Assembly: GCA_012521935.1 (NCBI GenBank)
Contig: JAAYLJ010000034.1
Coordinates: 1-14,437 of the forward strand
Direction of reading: 5' to 3'
DNA: 14,437 nt
Source of the DNA: Campylobacteraceae bacterium
Lineage (GTDB): Bacteria > Campylobacterota > Campylobacteria > Campylobacterales > Campylobacteraceae
Position 1 is the stretch's first letter, and every line of letters starts with the position of its first letter. Shown piece after piece: positions 6,311 to 14,068 of this stretch. The notes under the pieces were generated by a model. The model was given only the letters and a program-made list of their open reading frames with translations. It did no database searches and had not been told where the DNA came from. A program made the translations under genes and the position numbers.

Positions 6311-8511
6311 TTAAGGAGCTTACTACTAAGCTAGATTTAGATGAATTTATAAAATCTTTCAAGGCATATTTTGCTAGAGAAAAACCTCTATTTCTTGAAG
6401 GAGATAGAGATAAGCACTATCAAATGATAATGGAGTTAGAAAACTACCAATACCCATCTCCTCCAAATGTTGAAAATTTAGACATTGCTCTAATTCACTT
6501 AACAAAACAAGGAACTTTACACTTAAGTACTATTTGGGAATTTATAAAGATAATCAGTTTTTTTTTAAAGCTTTCAAAAGTAGGTTTTGAAGATGAAATA
6601 GGTGGGTGGATTGAGAAAATTATTATCCCGCAAGAGTTAAGTGAAATAACTTTTTGGTTTAATGAAAAAGGAGAGTTAAAAGAGGAGATAGATGAGAGGT
6701 TTGCTCTCATTTACTCATCATTAAGTAGCATTAAAAAAGAGATTTTAGTGCAGTTTAGAACTCTTTTTTCTACAAAAAGAGTAGAACCTTATCTAGTAGA
6801 TAGACAAATTCATTTAATAAATTCACAAGAAGCACTTTTAGTAAGAGGCGGATTTAATCACTTCTTAAAAGGCAGCGTAATTGGTAGAAGTAGCGGCGGT
6901 TTTTTTTATGTTGCCACTTTGTTGATTGAAAATCTTAAAAAAAAAGAGGGAGAACTTTTAACTAAAAAAGAGGAGATAATATATGAGTATTGTAAAAAAA
7001 TAAGTTTGTTGTTTGCTAAGTATCTACCTTTTTTAAAGTTTATAAATAGAGCTTTTGATAGATTTGATTCATACAATGCAAGAGTAAACTTTGCAAAAGA
7101 TAGAGATTTAGAGTTTTTACTGCCAACAAATAAAGAAGAGATAATATTAAAAGATTTCAAACATCCAGCACTTTTAAACCCAAAGCCAATATCGCTCAAT
7201 TTTCAAAAAAGTGTTTTATTAGTTACTGGGGTAAATGCTGGTGGAAAAACAATGCTTCTAAAATCAATCCTAAGCGCTGTAACTCTTGCAAAATATCTTC
7301 TTCCAATGCCAATAGATAGTACAAAAAGTAAGATTGGAAATTTTAAAAATATTGAGGCAATCATAGATGATCCCCAAAGTGTAAAAAATGATATTTCAAC
7401 TTTTGCGGGCAGGATGGTTGAATTTAGCAAGCTTTTTAGAAAAAAAGATAAAACTTTAGTTGGAGTTGATGAGATTGAGCTAGGAACTGACGCTGATGAA
7501 GCCGCAACTCTTTTTAAAGTTATGATTGAACACTATATAAAACAAGGCATCAAGCTAATTATCACAACTCATCACAAAAGACTTGCCTCTTTACTTGCAA
7601 CAAATGATGAAGTTGAGCTTCTTGCTGCTTTGTATGATGAGAAAAATCAAAGACCTATATATGATTTTTTGCATGGAACTATTGGAAAAAGTTACGCTTT
7701 TGAAACTGCTTTAAGGTATGGAATACCTGCAATTATTATCTCTAAAGTTAAAAAGCTACATGGGGAAGAGAAAGAGAATTTAAATGAACTCATACAAAAA
7801 AATATAGATTTAGAGTTGAAAATGAAGCAAGAGTTGGCAGAATTAAAATATAAAGAAGAAAAATTATTAAAAAAGATAAAAAAGTTAGAAGAAAAAGAGT
7901 ATATCTTGTATAATAAGTTTGAAAAAAAAGAAAGAGAGTTAGAAAGCGAGTATGAGCAAGCCATTAAGGCAGCAAAAGATGCTTTAAAACTAGCAAATAC
8001 TAAAGAGGCGCATAGAGCCTTAAATAGGGCTCATTTAACTAAAAAAAGTATTAAAAACAAAGCTTTGCCTAAGGTTAAAAATGAAGCTTTATCTGTGGGG
8101 GATAGTGTTAAGTATGGACAAGTTAAGGGTGTTTTAAAAGCGATTAAAAGAGATATTGGAACTATTGAGAGTGATGGGATTACACTTCATCTCCCTTTGC
8201 ACTCATTACAAAAAAGCTTTACTCAAGATAGATCTTTTAAAACTAAAATCTATGTGGAAAAACCTCAAAATGCCAATATGAGCATTGATTTACATGGGTT
8301 AAGGCAAGATGAAGCCTTAGAGAGGCTTGATGAGTTTTTATCTCAAGCTTTAGTTAGTGGGTTTGATGAGGTTACAATCTACCATGGTATTGGGTCTGGA
8401 AGGTTAGCTTTTGCTGTAAAAGAGTTTTTAAAAAGCTATCCAAAAGAGCTTTTATTTACAGATGCGCCTGCAAATGAGGGTGGCTTTGGAGCAACCATAG
8501 TGAGGTTATGA
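6307..8511 (+). CDS. mutS2: MutS2 family DNA-binding ATPase/endonuclease with Smr domain
   Basis: MutS2 proteins bind branched or recombination-intermediate DNA and, in Helicobacter, suppress homologous recombination. In other bacteria they can act at collided ribosomes. This 734-residue protein lacks the MutS mismatch-recognition N-terminus. Residues 1-300 form the helical core/lever region. The ATPase has Walker A GVNAGGKT (308-315), a Walker B-like segment VGVDEIELGTDADEAA (385-400) and TTHHKRLA (420-427). A charged coiled coil runs from about 487 to 580. The C-terminal Smr nuclease domain (about 659-734) has IDLHG (660-664) and YHGIGSGRL (692-700). The length fits epsilon MutS2. The GTG start overlaps the preceding stop by 4 bp, and the end overlaps the sirtuin start. 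MutS1-type mismatch repair is unlikely. Confidence 0.95.
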   Translation: MIKELTTKLDLDEFIKSFKAYFAREKPLFLEGDRDKHYQMIMELENYQYPSPPNVENLDIALIHLTKQGTLHLSTIWEFIKIISFFLKLSKVGFEDEIGGWIEKIIIPQELSEITFWFNEKGELKEEIDERFALIYSSLSSIKKEILVQFRTLFSTKRVEPYLVDRQIHLINSQEALLVRGGFNHFLKGSVIGRSSGGFFYVATLLIENLKKKEGELLTKKEEIIYEYCKKISLLFAKYLPFLKFINRAFDRFDSYNARVNFAKDRDLEFLLPTNKEEIILKDFKHPALLNPKPISLNFQKSVLLVTGVNAGGKTMLLKSILSAVTLAKYLLPMPIDSTKSKIGNFKNIEAIIDDPQSVKNDISTFAGRMVEFSKLFRKKDKTLVGVDEIELGTDADEAATLFKVMIEHYIKQGIKLIITTHHKRLASLLATNDEVELLAALYDEKNQRPIYDFLHGTIGKSYAFETALRYGIPAIIISKVKKLHGEEKENLNELIQKNIDLELKMKQELAELKYKEEKLLKKIKKLEEKEYILYNKFEKKERELESEYEQAIKAAKDALKLANTKEAHRALNRAHLTKKSIKNKALPKVKNEALSVGDSVKYGQVKGVLKAIKRDIGTIESDGITLHLPLHSLQKSFTQDRSFKTKIYVEKPQNANMSIDLHGLRQDEALERLDEFLSQALVSGFDEVTIYHGIGSGRLAFAVKEFLKSYPKELLFTDAPANEGGFGATIVRL

Positions 8512-9209
8512 TGGGGAAAATACTATTTTTAAGCGGGGCAGGACTTAGTGCACAAAGTGGCATTTCAACCTTTAGAGACTCTGGCGGGCTTTGGGAAGAG
8601 CATGATGTCATGGAGGTGTGCTCAGTTGCAGGATATGCTAAAAATCCTTCAAAAGTACATAGTTTTTACGATAAAAGAAGGGCAGAGTTAAAAGATAAAG
8701 AGCCAAATAGCGCTCATAAAATGATAGCTAGTTTAAAAAATAGATTTCCTAATAGGGTTTCAGTCATAACTCAAAATGTGGATAATCTTTTAGAAAAAGC
8801 TGGTTGTAAAGAGCCTATTCATCTTCATGGAGAGCTTACTCATTTGCGCTGTTTAAAATGTGAACAAATCTTCTATCATGGATATGAAACTCAAGATAAA
8901 GCAGTATGTAAAAAATGCGGCAGCCAAAACATAAGACACCACATTGTAATGTTTGGTGAGCCAGCGCCAATGTATAAAGTACTTTATGAAGAGCTTGAAA
9001 AAACAGAACTTCTTGTCTGCATTGGCACTTCAGGAGAGGTGATAGATGTAGCAAGTATGGCAATGCTTACCAAAGATTCAATTTTAAATAACATAGAAAA
9101 AATTCCAAAAATAGATAGATATTTTAAAAATCTTTTTACAATGCCTGCGACTGAAGCTGCTCCACTAATTAAAGAGTATTGTTTGGATTTTCTAAAGGAA
9201 AACCTATGA
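8511..9209 (+). CDS. cobB: NAD-dependent protein deacylase, class III sirtuin (CobB type)
   Basis: A cytoplasmic sirtuin that removes acetyl or succinyl groups from protein lysines using NAD+. In the 232-residue form, sirtuin motifs appear in order: GAGLSAQSGI (9-18) with TFRDSGGLWE, TQNVD (87-91), HLHGEL with catalytic His106, four zinc cysteines (114, 117, 133, 136), MFGEPAP and GTSGEV (172-177). The segment FYDKRRAEL carries Tyr53 and Arg56, the Y-x-x-R pair that in SIRT5 and E. coli CobB binds succinyl- or malonyl-lysine, so broad deacylase activity is plausible. Two adjacent ATG codons exist (8508 and 8511). The second is preferred because GAGG at 8502-8505 lies 5 bases from it, while the first gives an ATGA overlap with mutS2. 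Confidence 0.93.
   Translation: MGKILFLSGAGLSAQSGISTFRDSGGLWEEHDVMEVCSVAGYAKNPSKVHSFYDKRRAELKDKEPNSAHKMIASLKNRFPNRVSVITQNVDNLLEKAGCKEPIHLHGELTHLRCLKCEQIFYHGYETQDKAVCKKCGSQNIRHHIVMFGEPAPMYKVLYEELEKTELLVCIGTSGEVIDVASMAMLTKDSILNNIEKIPKIDRYFKNLFTMPATEAAPLIKEYCLDFLKENL
9194..9200 (+). promoter_or_regulatory. Ribosome binding site fixing the GGDEF-EAL start
   Basis: AAAGGAA lies 5 bases before the ATG at 9206, inside the end of the sirtuin gene. It favours ATG 9206 over the in-frame TTG at 9179, which has no comparable site. Confidence 0.75.
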
Positions 9210-10675
9210 AAACAACATTTGATAAAAGCTCGCTATTTGTAATAATAACGCTAGTGTTTTTAATAACAGGTGCTTTTGTGCATGGTTTTTTAATTCTTTT
9301 TGGAAACCCACTCATAAAATCCCACACTCAAATTAGCTTTATAATAAGCTTACTTGGGATAATTTCTGCTAGTTTTGTAGTCTATTTACTACAAAAAAAG
9401 CTTAAAAACAAGATGGATATATTTCATAAATCATTAGAAGTTTCAAATAAAGCATTAATAAAACAGCTCTATACCGATCCACTCACCTCTCTTGGTAACT
9501 TAAAGGCGCTTGAAGAGAAGGTGGCTCTTATGCAAAATCCTAAGCTTATTATCGTTGATATTGATGATTTTAGAAATATAAATAGATACTTTGGAAAAGC
9601 TGTTGGCGATGAGATTTTGCTCTACTGCAAAGAGACATTAAACACTCTTGCAAAAGAGTGGGGAATGATGCTTTTTAGAACAGGTTCAGATGAGTTTGCT
9701 CTTTTAGAAGATGAAAATATGGATATTGAAAGATATGAAGATATTGCTAGCAAGATAGCAAAAACCTTTAAGGGAAAAGAGTTAACTTTTGCTGGATTTG
9801 AAAATATTGAATTAAGTGCAACTGTAGGCATAGCGCTTGAGACTGAAGATATATATGAAAAAGCACTTTTAGCTTTAAATGAGGCTAGAATGCTTCAAAG
9901 AGACTATTTGTGCTACTTTAAAAATATAGACAAACTCTCCACCTACTCAAAGCAGTTAGGATGGCTAAATAGGATTAAAGAGGCACTTCAAGCTAATAGC
10001 GTAATCCCTTATTTTCAACCAATTTTTGATAGAGATGAAAAGATTGTAAAGTATGAGGCATTAGCTAGGATAGTCCATTTAGATAAAGAAGTTTTTACAC
10101 CAAATCTATTTGTCGAAACTTCTCAAAAAATTAGACTTTATGCGCAAATTGAAAAAATGATTATAGAAAAAAGCCTAAAAATGGCCCAGCAGACTGCAAA
10201 CACAATATCGCTAAATCTTTTAGCTAGGGATATGGCTGATAGCGATGTTAGCAACTTTATTGTAGATAGACTTCTTTATTACGGAGTGGCTAAACAAGTA
10301 GTTATTGAGATTTTGGAAGATGAGAGCATTGAACATATTGATAGGATTGAATCTTTCATTGCTAGAGTTAAAAGAATGGGCGTAAAGATTGCAATTGATG
10401 ATTTTGGAACAGGATATAGTAATTTTGCATATCTTTTAAAATTAAAACCAGATTACATAAAAATAGATGGCTCAATCATTAAAAATATAGCAAAAGATCA
10501 AAATGCTCATGCAATAGTTGGAGCCATAGTAGTTTTTGCTAAAGAGCTTGGAGTTAAGACAATAGCAGAGTTTGTTCACTCAAAAGAGGTTTATGAAGCC
10601 TGTTTTAAACTTGGCGTAGATGAGTTTCAAGGGTACTATTTAGGTGAGCCTAAATTAGAGATGATTAAAGGATGA
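9206..10675 (+). CDS. Membrane-anchored GGDEF-EAL protein, probable c-di-GMP phosphodiesterase
   Basis: A 489-residue inner-membrane signalling protein. Two hydrophobic helices (about 9-32 and 43-62) bracket a short periplasmic loop, too small for a ligand-binding domain. A diguanylate-cyclase-type domain follows (about 88-245), beginning TDPLTSLGN and containing VDIDDF. Its signature is GSDEF (160-164) instead of GGDEF, the usual GHxxGD is GKAVGD, and no RxxD inhibitory site precedes it, so cyclase activity is doubtful. The C-terminal EAL domain (about 260-485) is intact by eye: YFQPIF, YEALAR (283-288), SLNLLA, EILEDE, DDFGTGYSN (398-406), YIKIDGS, AEF with Glu455, and QGYY (475-478). Hydrolysis of c-di-GMP is the most likely role. 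The ATG start at 9206 overlaps the sirtuin stop (ATGA). Confidence 0.92.
   Translation: MKTTFDKSSLFVIITLVFLITGAFVHGFLILFGNPLIKSHTQISFIISLLGIISASFVVYLLQKKLKNKMDIFHKSLEVSNKALIKQLYTDPLTSLGNLKALEEKVALMQNPKLIIVDIDDFRNINRYFGKAVGDEILLYCKETLNTLAKEWGMMLFRTGSDEFALLEDENMDIERYEDIASKIAKTFKGKELTFAGFENIELSATVGIALETEDIYEKALLALNEARMLQRDYLCYFKNIDKLSTYSKQLGWLNRIKEALQANSVIPYFQPIFDRDEKIVKYEALARIVHLDKEVFTPNLFVETSQKIRLYAQIEKMIIEKSLKMAQQTANTISLNLLARDMADSDVSNFIVDRLLYYGVAKQVVIEILEDESIEHIDRIESFIARVKRMGVKIAIDDFGTGYSNFAYLLKLKPDYIKIDGSIIKNIAKDQNAHAIVGAIVVFAKELGVKTIAEFVHSKEVYEACFKLGVDEFQGYYLGEPKLEMIKG
10667..10671 (+). promoter_or_regulatory. Ribosome binding site fixing the ridA start
   Basis: AAAGG lies directly against the first ATG (10672) but about 6 bases before the second in-frame ATG (10678). 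The second is therefore the better start, and gives the usual RidA N-terminus. Confidence 0.65.
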
Positions 10676-10677
10676 TT

Positions 10678-11055
10678 ATGAAATTTATTTCAACACCAAA
10701 GGCACCAAAAGCCATAGGTCCTTATTCGCAAGCAGTTGCCATTAATGGTGCTCTTTACACTTCAGGGCAAATTGCACTCTTGCCTAATGGTGAGTTTTTA
10801 AGTGGAGATGTCAAAGAACAAGCTAAACAAGTTTTAAAAAATTTAAATGAAATTTTAAATGAAGCAGGTTCTTCTAAAGCTTTGGTGATAAAAACAACTA
10901 TATTTTTAACAAATATGGATGATTTTTTAGAAGTAAATAAGATTTATGAAGATTTTTTTCAAACACACAAGCCAGCTAGATCGACAGTAGAGGTGAAAAG
11001 TTTGCCTAAAGGCGCTTTAATAGAGATTGAAGCAATAGCTGCTTTAAAAAACTAA
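10678..11055 (+). CDS. ridA: RidA family reactive intermediate (enamine/imine) deaminase
   Basis: RidA hydrolyses reactive 2-aminoacrylate and other enamine/imine intermediates released by PLP enzymes, protecting those enzymes. It acts as a cytoplasmic trimer. The 125-residue form matches the family length. Visible signatures are IGPYSQAV (13-20), YTSGQI, IKTTIFL (71-77), the substrate-carboxylate Arg101 in KPARSTVEV, and IEIEAIA with Glu118. These are the residues expected in active RidA rather than the inactive Rid subfamilies. It is the last gene of the chain starting at murC, overlapping or abutting the GGDEF-EAL stop at 10673-10675. An alternative start at 10672 would add two residues. 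Confidence 0.93.
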   Translation: MKFISTPKAPKAIGPYSQAVAINGALYTSGQIALLPNGEFLSGDVKEQAKQVLKNLNEILNEAGSSKALVIKTTIFLTNMDDFLEVNKIYEDFFQTHKPARSTVEVKSLPKGALIEIEAIAALKN

Positions 11056-11071
11056 AAAGGCGAAATAAACA

Positions 11072-11099
11072 TTGAAAATTTTATAAAAAAGAGTATAAT
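11072..11099 (+). promoter_or_regulatory. Promoter for mqo (TTGAAA, 16 bp, TATAAT)
   Basis: A -35-like TTGAAA (11072-11077) and a perfect -10 TATAAT (11094-11099) are separated by 16 bp in the gap after ridA. Transcription would start near 11106, giving an untranslated leader of about 38 nt. This suggests mqo is expressed independently of the upstream chain. Confidence 0.7.
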
Positions 11100-11110
11100 T
11101 AGCATTCAAA

Positions 11111-11133
11111 TTTTCCTTGCACTCAAGGCAAAA
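11111..11133 (+). promoter_or_regulatory. Leader hairpin overlapping the mqo ribosome binding site
   Basis: TTTTCCTTG (11111-11119), loop CACT, and CAAGG-C-AAAA (11124-11133) can fold into a 9-bp stem with one bulged C. The 3' arm ends inside AAAAGG (11130-11135), the Shine-Dalgarno for the GTG at 11144. Folding would partly hide the ribosome site. The element lies wholly within the predicted leader. It is weak at its base (A-U pairs) and could be coincidental. Confidence 0.4.
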
Positions 11134-11143
11134 GGCAGAAGCG

Positions 11144-12487
11144 GTGAGCAAAAAACATTACGAAGTGATAGTCGTAGGCGGGGGGATTTCAGGTGCAGCT
11201 CTTTTTTATGAGCTAGCAAGATATACGGACATAAATAGCATTGCTTTGCTTGAAAAGTATGAAGCACTCTCAACCCTAAATTCTAAGGGGACTAGCAACT
11301 CTCAAACAATCCATTTTGGCGACATAGAGACAAACTATACGGCAGAAAAAGCTGCAAAAGTGAAATATACAGCTGATATGGTTGTGAAATACTGCTTACA
11401 GCATGGCTATGAAAATGACTTTCTATTTTCTCATCAAAAAATGGCCATAGGTGTTGGTGAGGAAGAGGTTGCCTATATGAGAAAAAGATATGAAGATTTT
11501 AAAGAGATTTTTCCATATCTTGAAGTTTATGAAAAAGATAAATTAAAAGAGATTGAGCCAAAGCTAATCTATGACTCTTGTGGCAATGAACGACCAGAAG
11601 AGATTGTTGGTGTAGGCGTTCAAGGCGAGTATAGTACTGTTGATTTTGGAAAAATGTCTGAGAGTCTTGTAGAAAATGCTAAAAAAGAGAAGGGAAAAAC
11701 TACTGATGTATTTTTTAATTCTCAAGTTGTAAAGATTGAGAAAAAAGATGATGGACATGAGTTAACAACTAAAGATGGAAGAGTTTTTTCAGCCTCATAT
11801 GTAGTGGTTAATGCAGGAGCACACTCCCTGTACCTAGCCCATAAAATGGGACATGGCTTAGAGTTTGGATGCTTGCCTGTTGCTGGAAGTTTTTACTTAA
11901 CAACAAAAAAGATTTTAAATGGTAAAGTTTATATGGTTCAAAATCCTAAACTTCCATTTGCTGCACTTCATGGTGATCCTGATATTTTAGCTGATGGATT
12001 TACCCGTTTTGGGCCTACTGCTTTAGTTTTGCCAAAGCTAGAGAGATACCATGGAAATAGCACTATAGTTGATTTTTTTAAGACACTTCAATTTGATAAA
12101 AATATCGCCATAATTTTTAAAGATTTACTAAAAGATAGAACGATTAGAAACTATGTTTTTAGAAACTTTTTATTTGAAATTCCATATTTTAATAAAAAAC
12201 TATTTTTAAAAGATGCAAGAAAAATAGTACCTTCATTAGAGCTTGAAGATATAAGATATGCAACAGGATTTGGCGGAGTAAGACCTCAGGTTTTAAATAA
12301 AAAAGAGCGAAAATTAATGCTAGGAGAGGCTTCAGTAACTCCTGGGACGGGAATTGTATTTAACATGACTCCAAGTCCTGGTGCAACAAGTTGCTTAGGA
12401 AATGCATATAAAGATTCAAAAGCTGCGTGTGAGTATTTAGGAAAAACTTTTAATGAAGATATGTTTAAAGCAGAGTTAGTAGATTAA
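11144..12487 (+). CDS. mqo: Malate:quinone oxidoreductase (FAD-dependent)
   Basis: Mqo oxidises malate to oxaloacetate and passes electrons to the quinone pool, acting as a peripheral inner-membrane TCA-cycle enzyme. This phylum often uses it in place of, or beside, NAD-malate dehydrogenase. The 447-residue protein begins with a Rossmann FAD-binding segment (VIVVGGGISGAALFYELAR; GGGISG at 12-17). It then has the Mqo signature STLNSKGTSNSQTIHFGDIE (about 43-62), a basic-flanked central domain, GFGGVRPQ (375-382) and MTPSPGATSCLGNA (409-422), the FAD-contact region. The GTG at 11144 is chosen because AAAGG precedes it by 8 bases. A TTG at 11117 lies inside the leader hairpin and would add nine poorly conserved residues. 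The gene converges with the coiled-coil gene, overlapping at 12484-12487. Related FAD oxidases (such as L-2-hydroxyglutarate type) are less likely. Confidence 0.92.
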   Translation: MSKKHYEVIVVGGGISGAALFYELARYTDINSIALLEKYEALSTLNSKGTSNSQTIHFGDIETNYTAEKAAKVKYTADMVVKYCLQHGYENDFLFSHQKMAIGVGEEEVAYMRKRYEDFKEIFPYLEVYEKDKLKEIEPKLIYDSCGNERPEEIVGVGVQGEYSTVDFGKMSESLVENAKKEKGKTTDVFFNSQVVKIEKKDDGHELTTKDGRVFSASYVVVNAGAHSLYLAHKMGHGLEFGCLPVAGSFYLTTKKILNGKVYMVQNPKLPFAALHGDPDILADGFTRFGPTALVLPKLERYHGNSTIVDFFKTLQFDKNIAIIFKDLLKDRTIRNYVFRNFLFEIPYFNKKLFLKDARKIVPSLELEDIRYATGFGGVRPQVLNKKERKLMLGEASVTPGTGIVFNMTPSPGATSCLGNAYKDSKAACEYLGKTFNEDMFKAELVD

Positions 12488-14013
12488 TATTTACTCATTA
12501 AAGCTTTAGCTACCGCGTCTATTATCAGCTCATATTTATGGATAATAGGCGCGTAAGTTTTAGATAAATTTTTAATTTTTCTCTCATCTTCTTGAAATCT
12601 TCTACTTATAACTCTTAATTCTGTATTTAGATTTTTAGTTTTAATCTCCGCGCTACTTAAAAGTGTATTTACATCTTTTGTTTGAGTTCTTATGCCATTT
12701 TCTTCTCTTTGAAGTCCTCTTATTTTAGAGACTAAAAGCTCAATCTCTTCATCTAAAGTAGAGTTATTTCCACTTCTGTTTCTTTCTAATTTAAGTGCAT
12801 AATTTTCATCTTGTAAAACTTTACTCTCATTTAAAAGTTCTCTTAACTTTTTATCAAAATCATTTTTAACTTCTACAAGTTTACTATGCTCCTCTTTTGC
12901 TTCTAAATATTGAAACTCTACCTCTTGTTTTTTTTCATCAGTTTTATCTAATAGCATATTTAACTTTTCAAACTCTGCATCATATCTTAACTTCCCTATG
13001 GCTATTGGCAGGATTGAAACTGCATTCCACCTTTGTTCATTTGCATCTATAATATCAGGTTTTAGTGCTTGTACTCCATCTATAATCTCAACCTTTCCAT
13101 CATAAAATCTTAAAAATTCTTCTGCCCTTTTCTCCCTCTTTGCATGGAGTTCAAGTAGTTTTTTTGCAAACTCTTTAAAAATTTTCATAAAATTTTCTCT
13201 TAAAATGTAGTTTACAAATGCTCTTCTTAACTCTAAATGAGTATCTTCATTAAGATAAATAGACGCAACTTTATATAAAGATTCTTGAATCAAAGGGATT
13301 GAATGTTTCCTAAAATAGTCATTAGAAATCACTAGAAAGTTTAGTTTTGAAGCAAGTAAAGAGTCTATCATATTTTGGATTTCAGCTTGAATATTATTTT
13401 CAAATACAATGTTTTTTAACTTCTCTAACTCATCTACAGGCAATCCATAAGCTCTTCTATCTTGACCTGATTGATTCTCTATATATTTTTTTATAGTTAA
13501 TTTTTCATTCATAAAAAAGACTAAATCTTTCTCATCAAGCTCAAATGCAAGCTTTGCGCTCTCTCTGTAAAGCTCCTTTTTTAAAGAGTCATCCCCAACA
13601 TTTTCATAATTACACTCTACTTTTAAAAGTTCTTTTTTGCTTAACATAAAAACGCCAGGACTAACTTCAAAATCTTTTAGAAAGGAGCGCAGTTTAATTA
13701 AGTTTTGACTCATTTGATGAAACTGTTGTGAAGATTCACCAAAAATATTTTTCTTTAAATCTTTTAAAACTATGGTATTTAAGCCCTTAAAGATTATTGA
13801 TATGTGTTGTCTTGAGAGTGAAAAAAAGCTTTTGAAAGCTTTTCTTATCTCGTGTCTATACTCCATTATCTCATTTTTAGCAAATTGTTCTTTTAAATTT
13901 TCGTAGAATTTTTTCGTCAACTCTTCATTAAAATTTTCACAATAAAAATCTTTTTGAAGATTTTCTTCCAAAAATGAAAAACTTTTTTTGAAAATTTTAG
14001 TTTGTATAGACAC
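12484..14013 (-). CDS. Unrecognised cytoplasmic helical/coiled-coil protein
   Basis: A 509-residue protein I cannot assign. It has no signal peptide, no membrane segment and no known catalytic motif. The N-terminal two thirds (about 1-340) is rich in charged and aromatic residues and predicted helical by composition, with a Pro/Gly-bearing stretch SPGVFMLSKKELLK (about 118-131) and GQDRRAYGLPVDELEKL (about 183-199). From about 345 to 485 it is a clear heptad-like coiled coil, full of Glu/Lys/Leu and interrupted by GNNS near 415. The end is a short hydrophobic tail (IIDAVAKALMSKY). The GTG start at 14013 is supported by AAGGA 5 bases upstream. The next in-frame upstream codon, TTG at 14040, has no such site. 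It appears to have its own promoter. A structural or scaffold role is possible but unproven. Confidence 0.75.
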   Translation of the reverse strand: MSIQTKIFKKSFSFLEENLQKDFYCENFNEELTKKFYENLKEQFAKNEIMEYRHEIRKAFKSFFSLSRQHISIIFKGLNTIVLKDLKKNIFGESSQQFHQMSQNLIKLRSFLKDFEVSPGVFMLSKKELLKVECNYENVGDDSLKKELYRESAKLAFELDEKDLVFFMNEKLTIKKYIENQSGQDRRAYGLPVDELEKLKNIVFENNIQAEIQNMIDSLLASKLNFLVISNDYFRKHSIPLIQESLYKVASIYLNEDTHLELRRAFVNYILRENFMKIFKEFAKKLLELHAKREKRAEEFLRFYDGKVEIIDGVQALKPDIIDANEQRWNAVSILPIAIGKLRYDAEFEKLNMLLDKTDEKKQEVEFQYLEAKEEHSKLVEVKNDFDKKLRELLNESKVLQDENYALKLERNRSGNNSTLDEEIELLVSKIRGLQREENGIRTQTKDVNTLLSSAEIKTKNLNTELRVISRRFQEDERKIKNLSKTYAPIIHKYELIIDAVAKALMSKY

Positions 14014-14018
14014 AGTTT

Positions 14019-14023
14019 TCCTT
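14019..14023 (-). promoter_or_regulatory. Ribosome binding site fixing the coiled-coil gene start
   Basis: On the minus strand AAGGA lies 5 bases before the GTG at 14013-14011, the standard spacing. It supports GTG 14013 and argues against TTG 14040. Confidence 0.7.
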
Positions 14024-14068
14024 TTTGTTAAAAATAACAATATCTTTTAACATAATTTTGCTTTTAAG

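Noticed and set aside
9179..9181. TTG as start of the GGDEF-EAL protein
   Set aside because: It has no ribosome site and overlaps the sirtuin gene by 31 bp. ATG 9206 has AAAGGAA 5 bases upstream and the usual ATGA coupling.
11117..11119. TTG as start of mqo
   Set aside because: It sits within the predicted leader hairpin with no ribosome site, and adds residues not expected before the FAD-binding strand.
12499..12508. TAAAGCTTTA palindrome near the mqo/coiled-coil junction, considered as a terminator
   Set aside because: It is a loop-less, A/T-rich palindrome inside coding sequence with no T-run and cannot form a stable terminator hairpin.
14038..14040. TTG as start of the coiled-coil protein
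   Set aside because: The GTG at 14013 has a well-spaced AAGGA, which would otherwise lie inside the coding region.
14044..14067. Direct repeat CTTTTAA (14044-14050 and 14061-14067) in the gap upstream of the coiled-coil gene
   Set aside because: Seven A/T-dominated bases repeated once is expected by chance here. It might be an operator but nothing else supports it.
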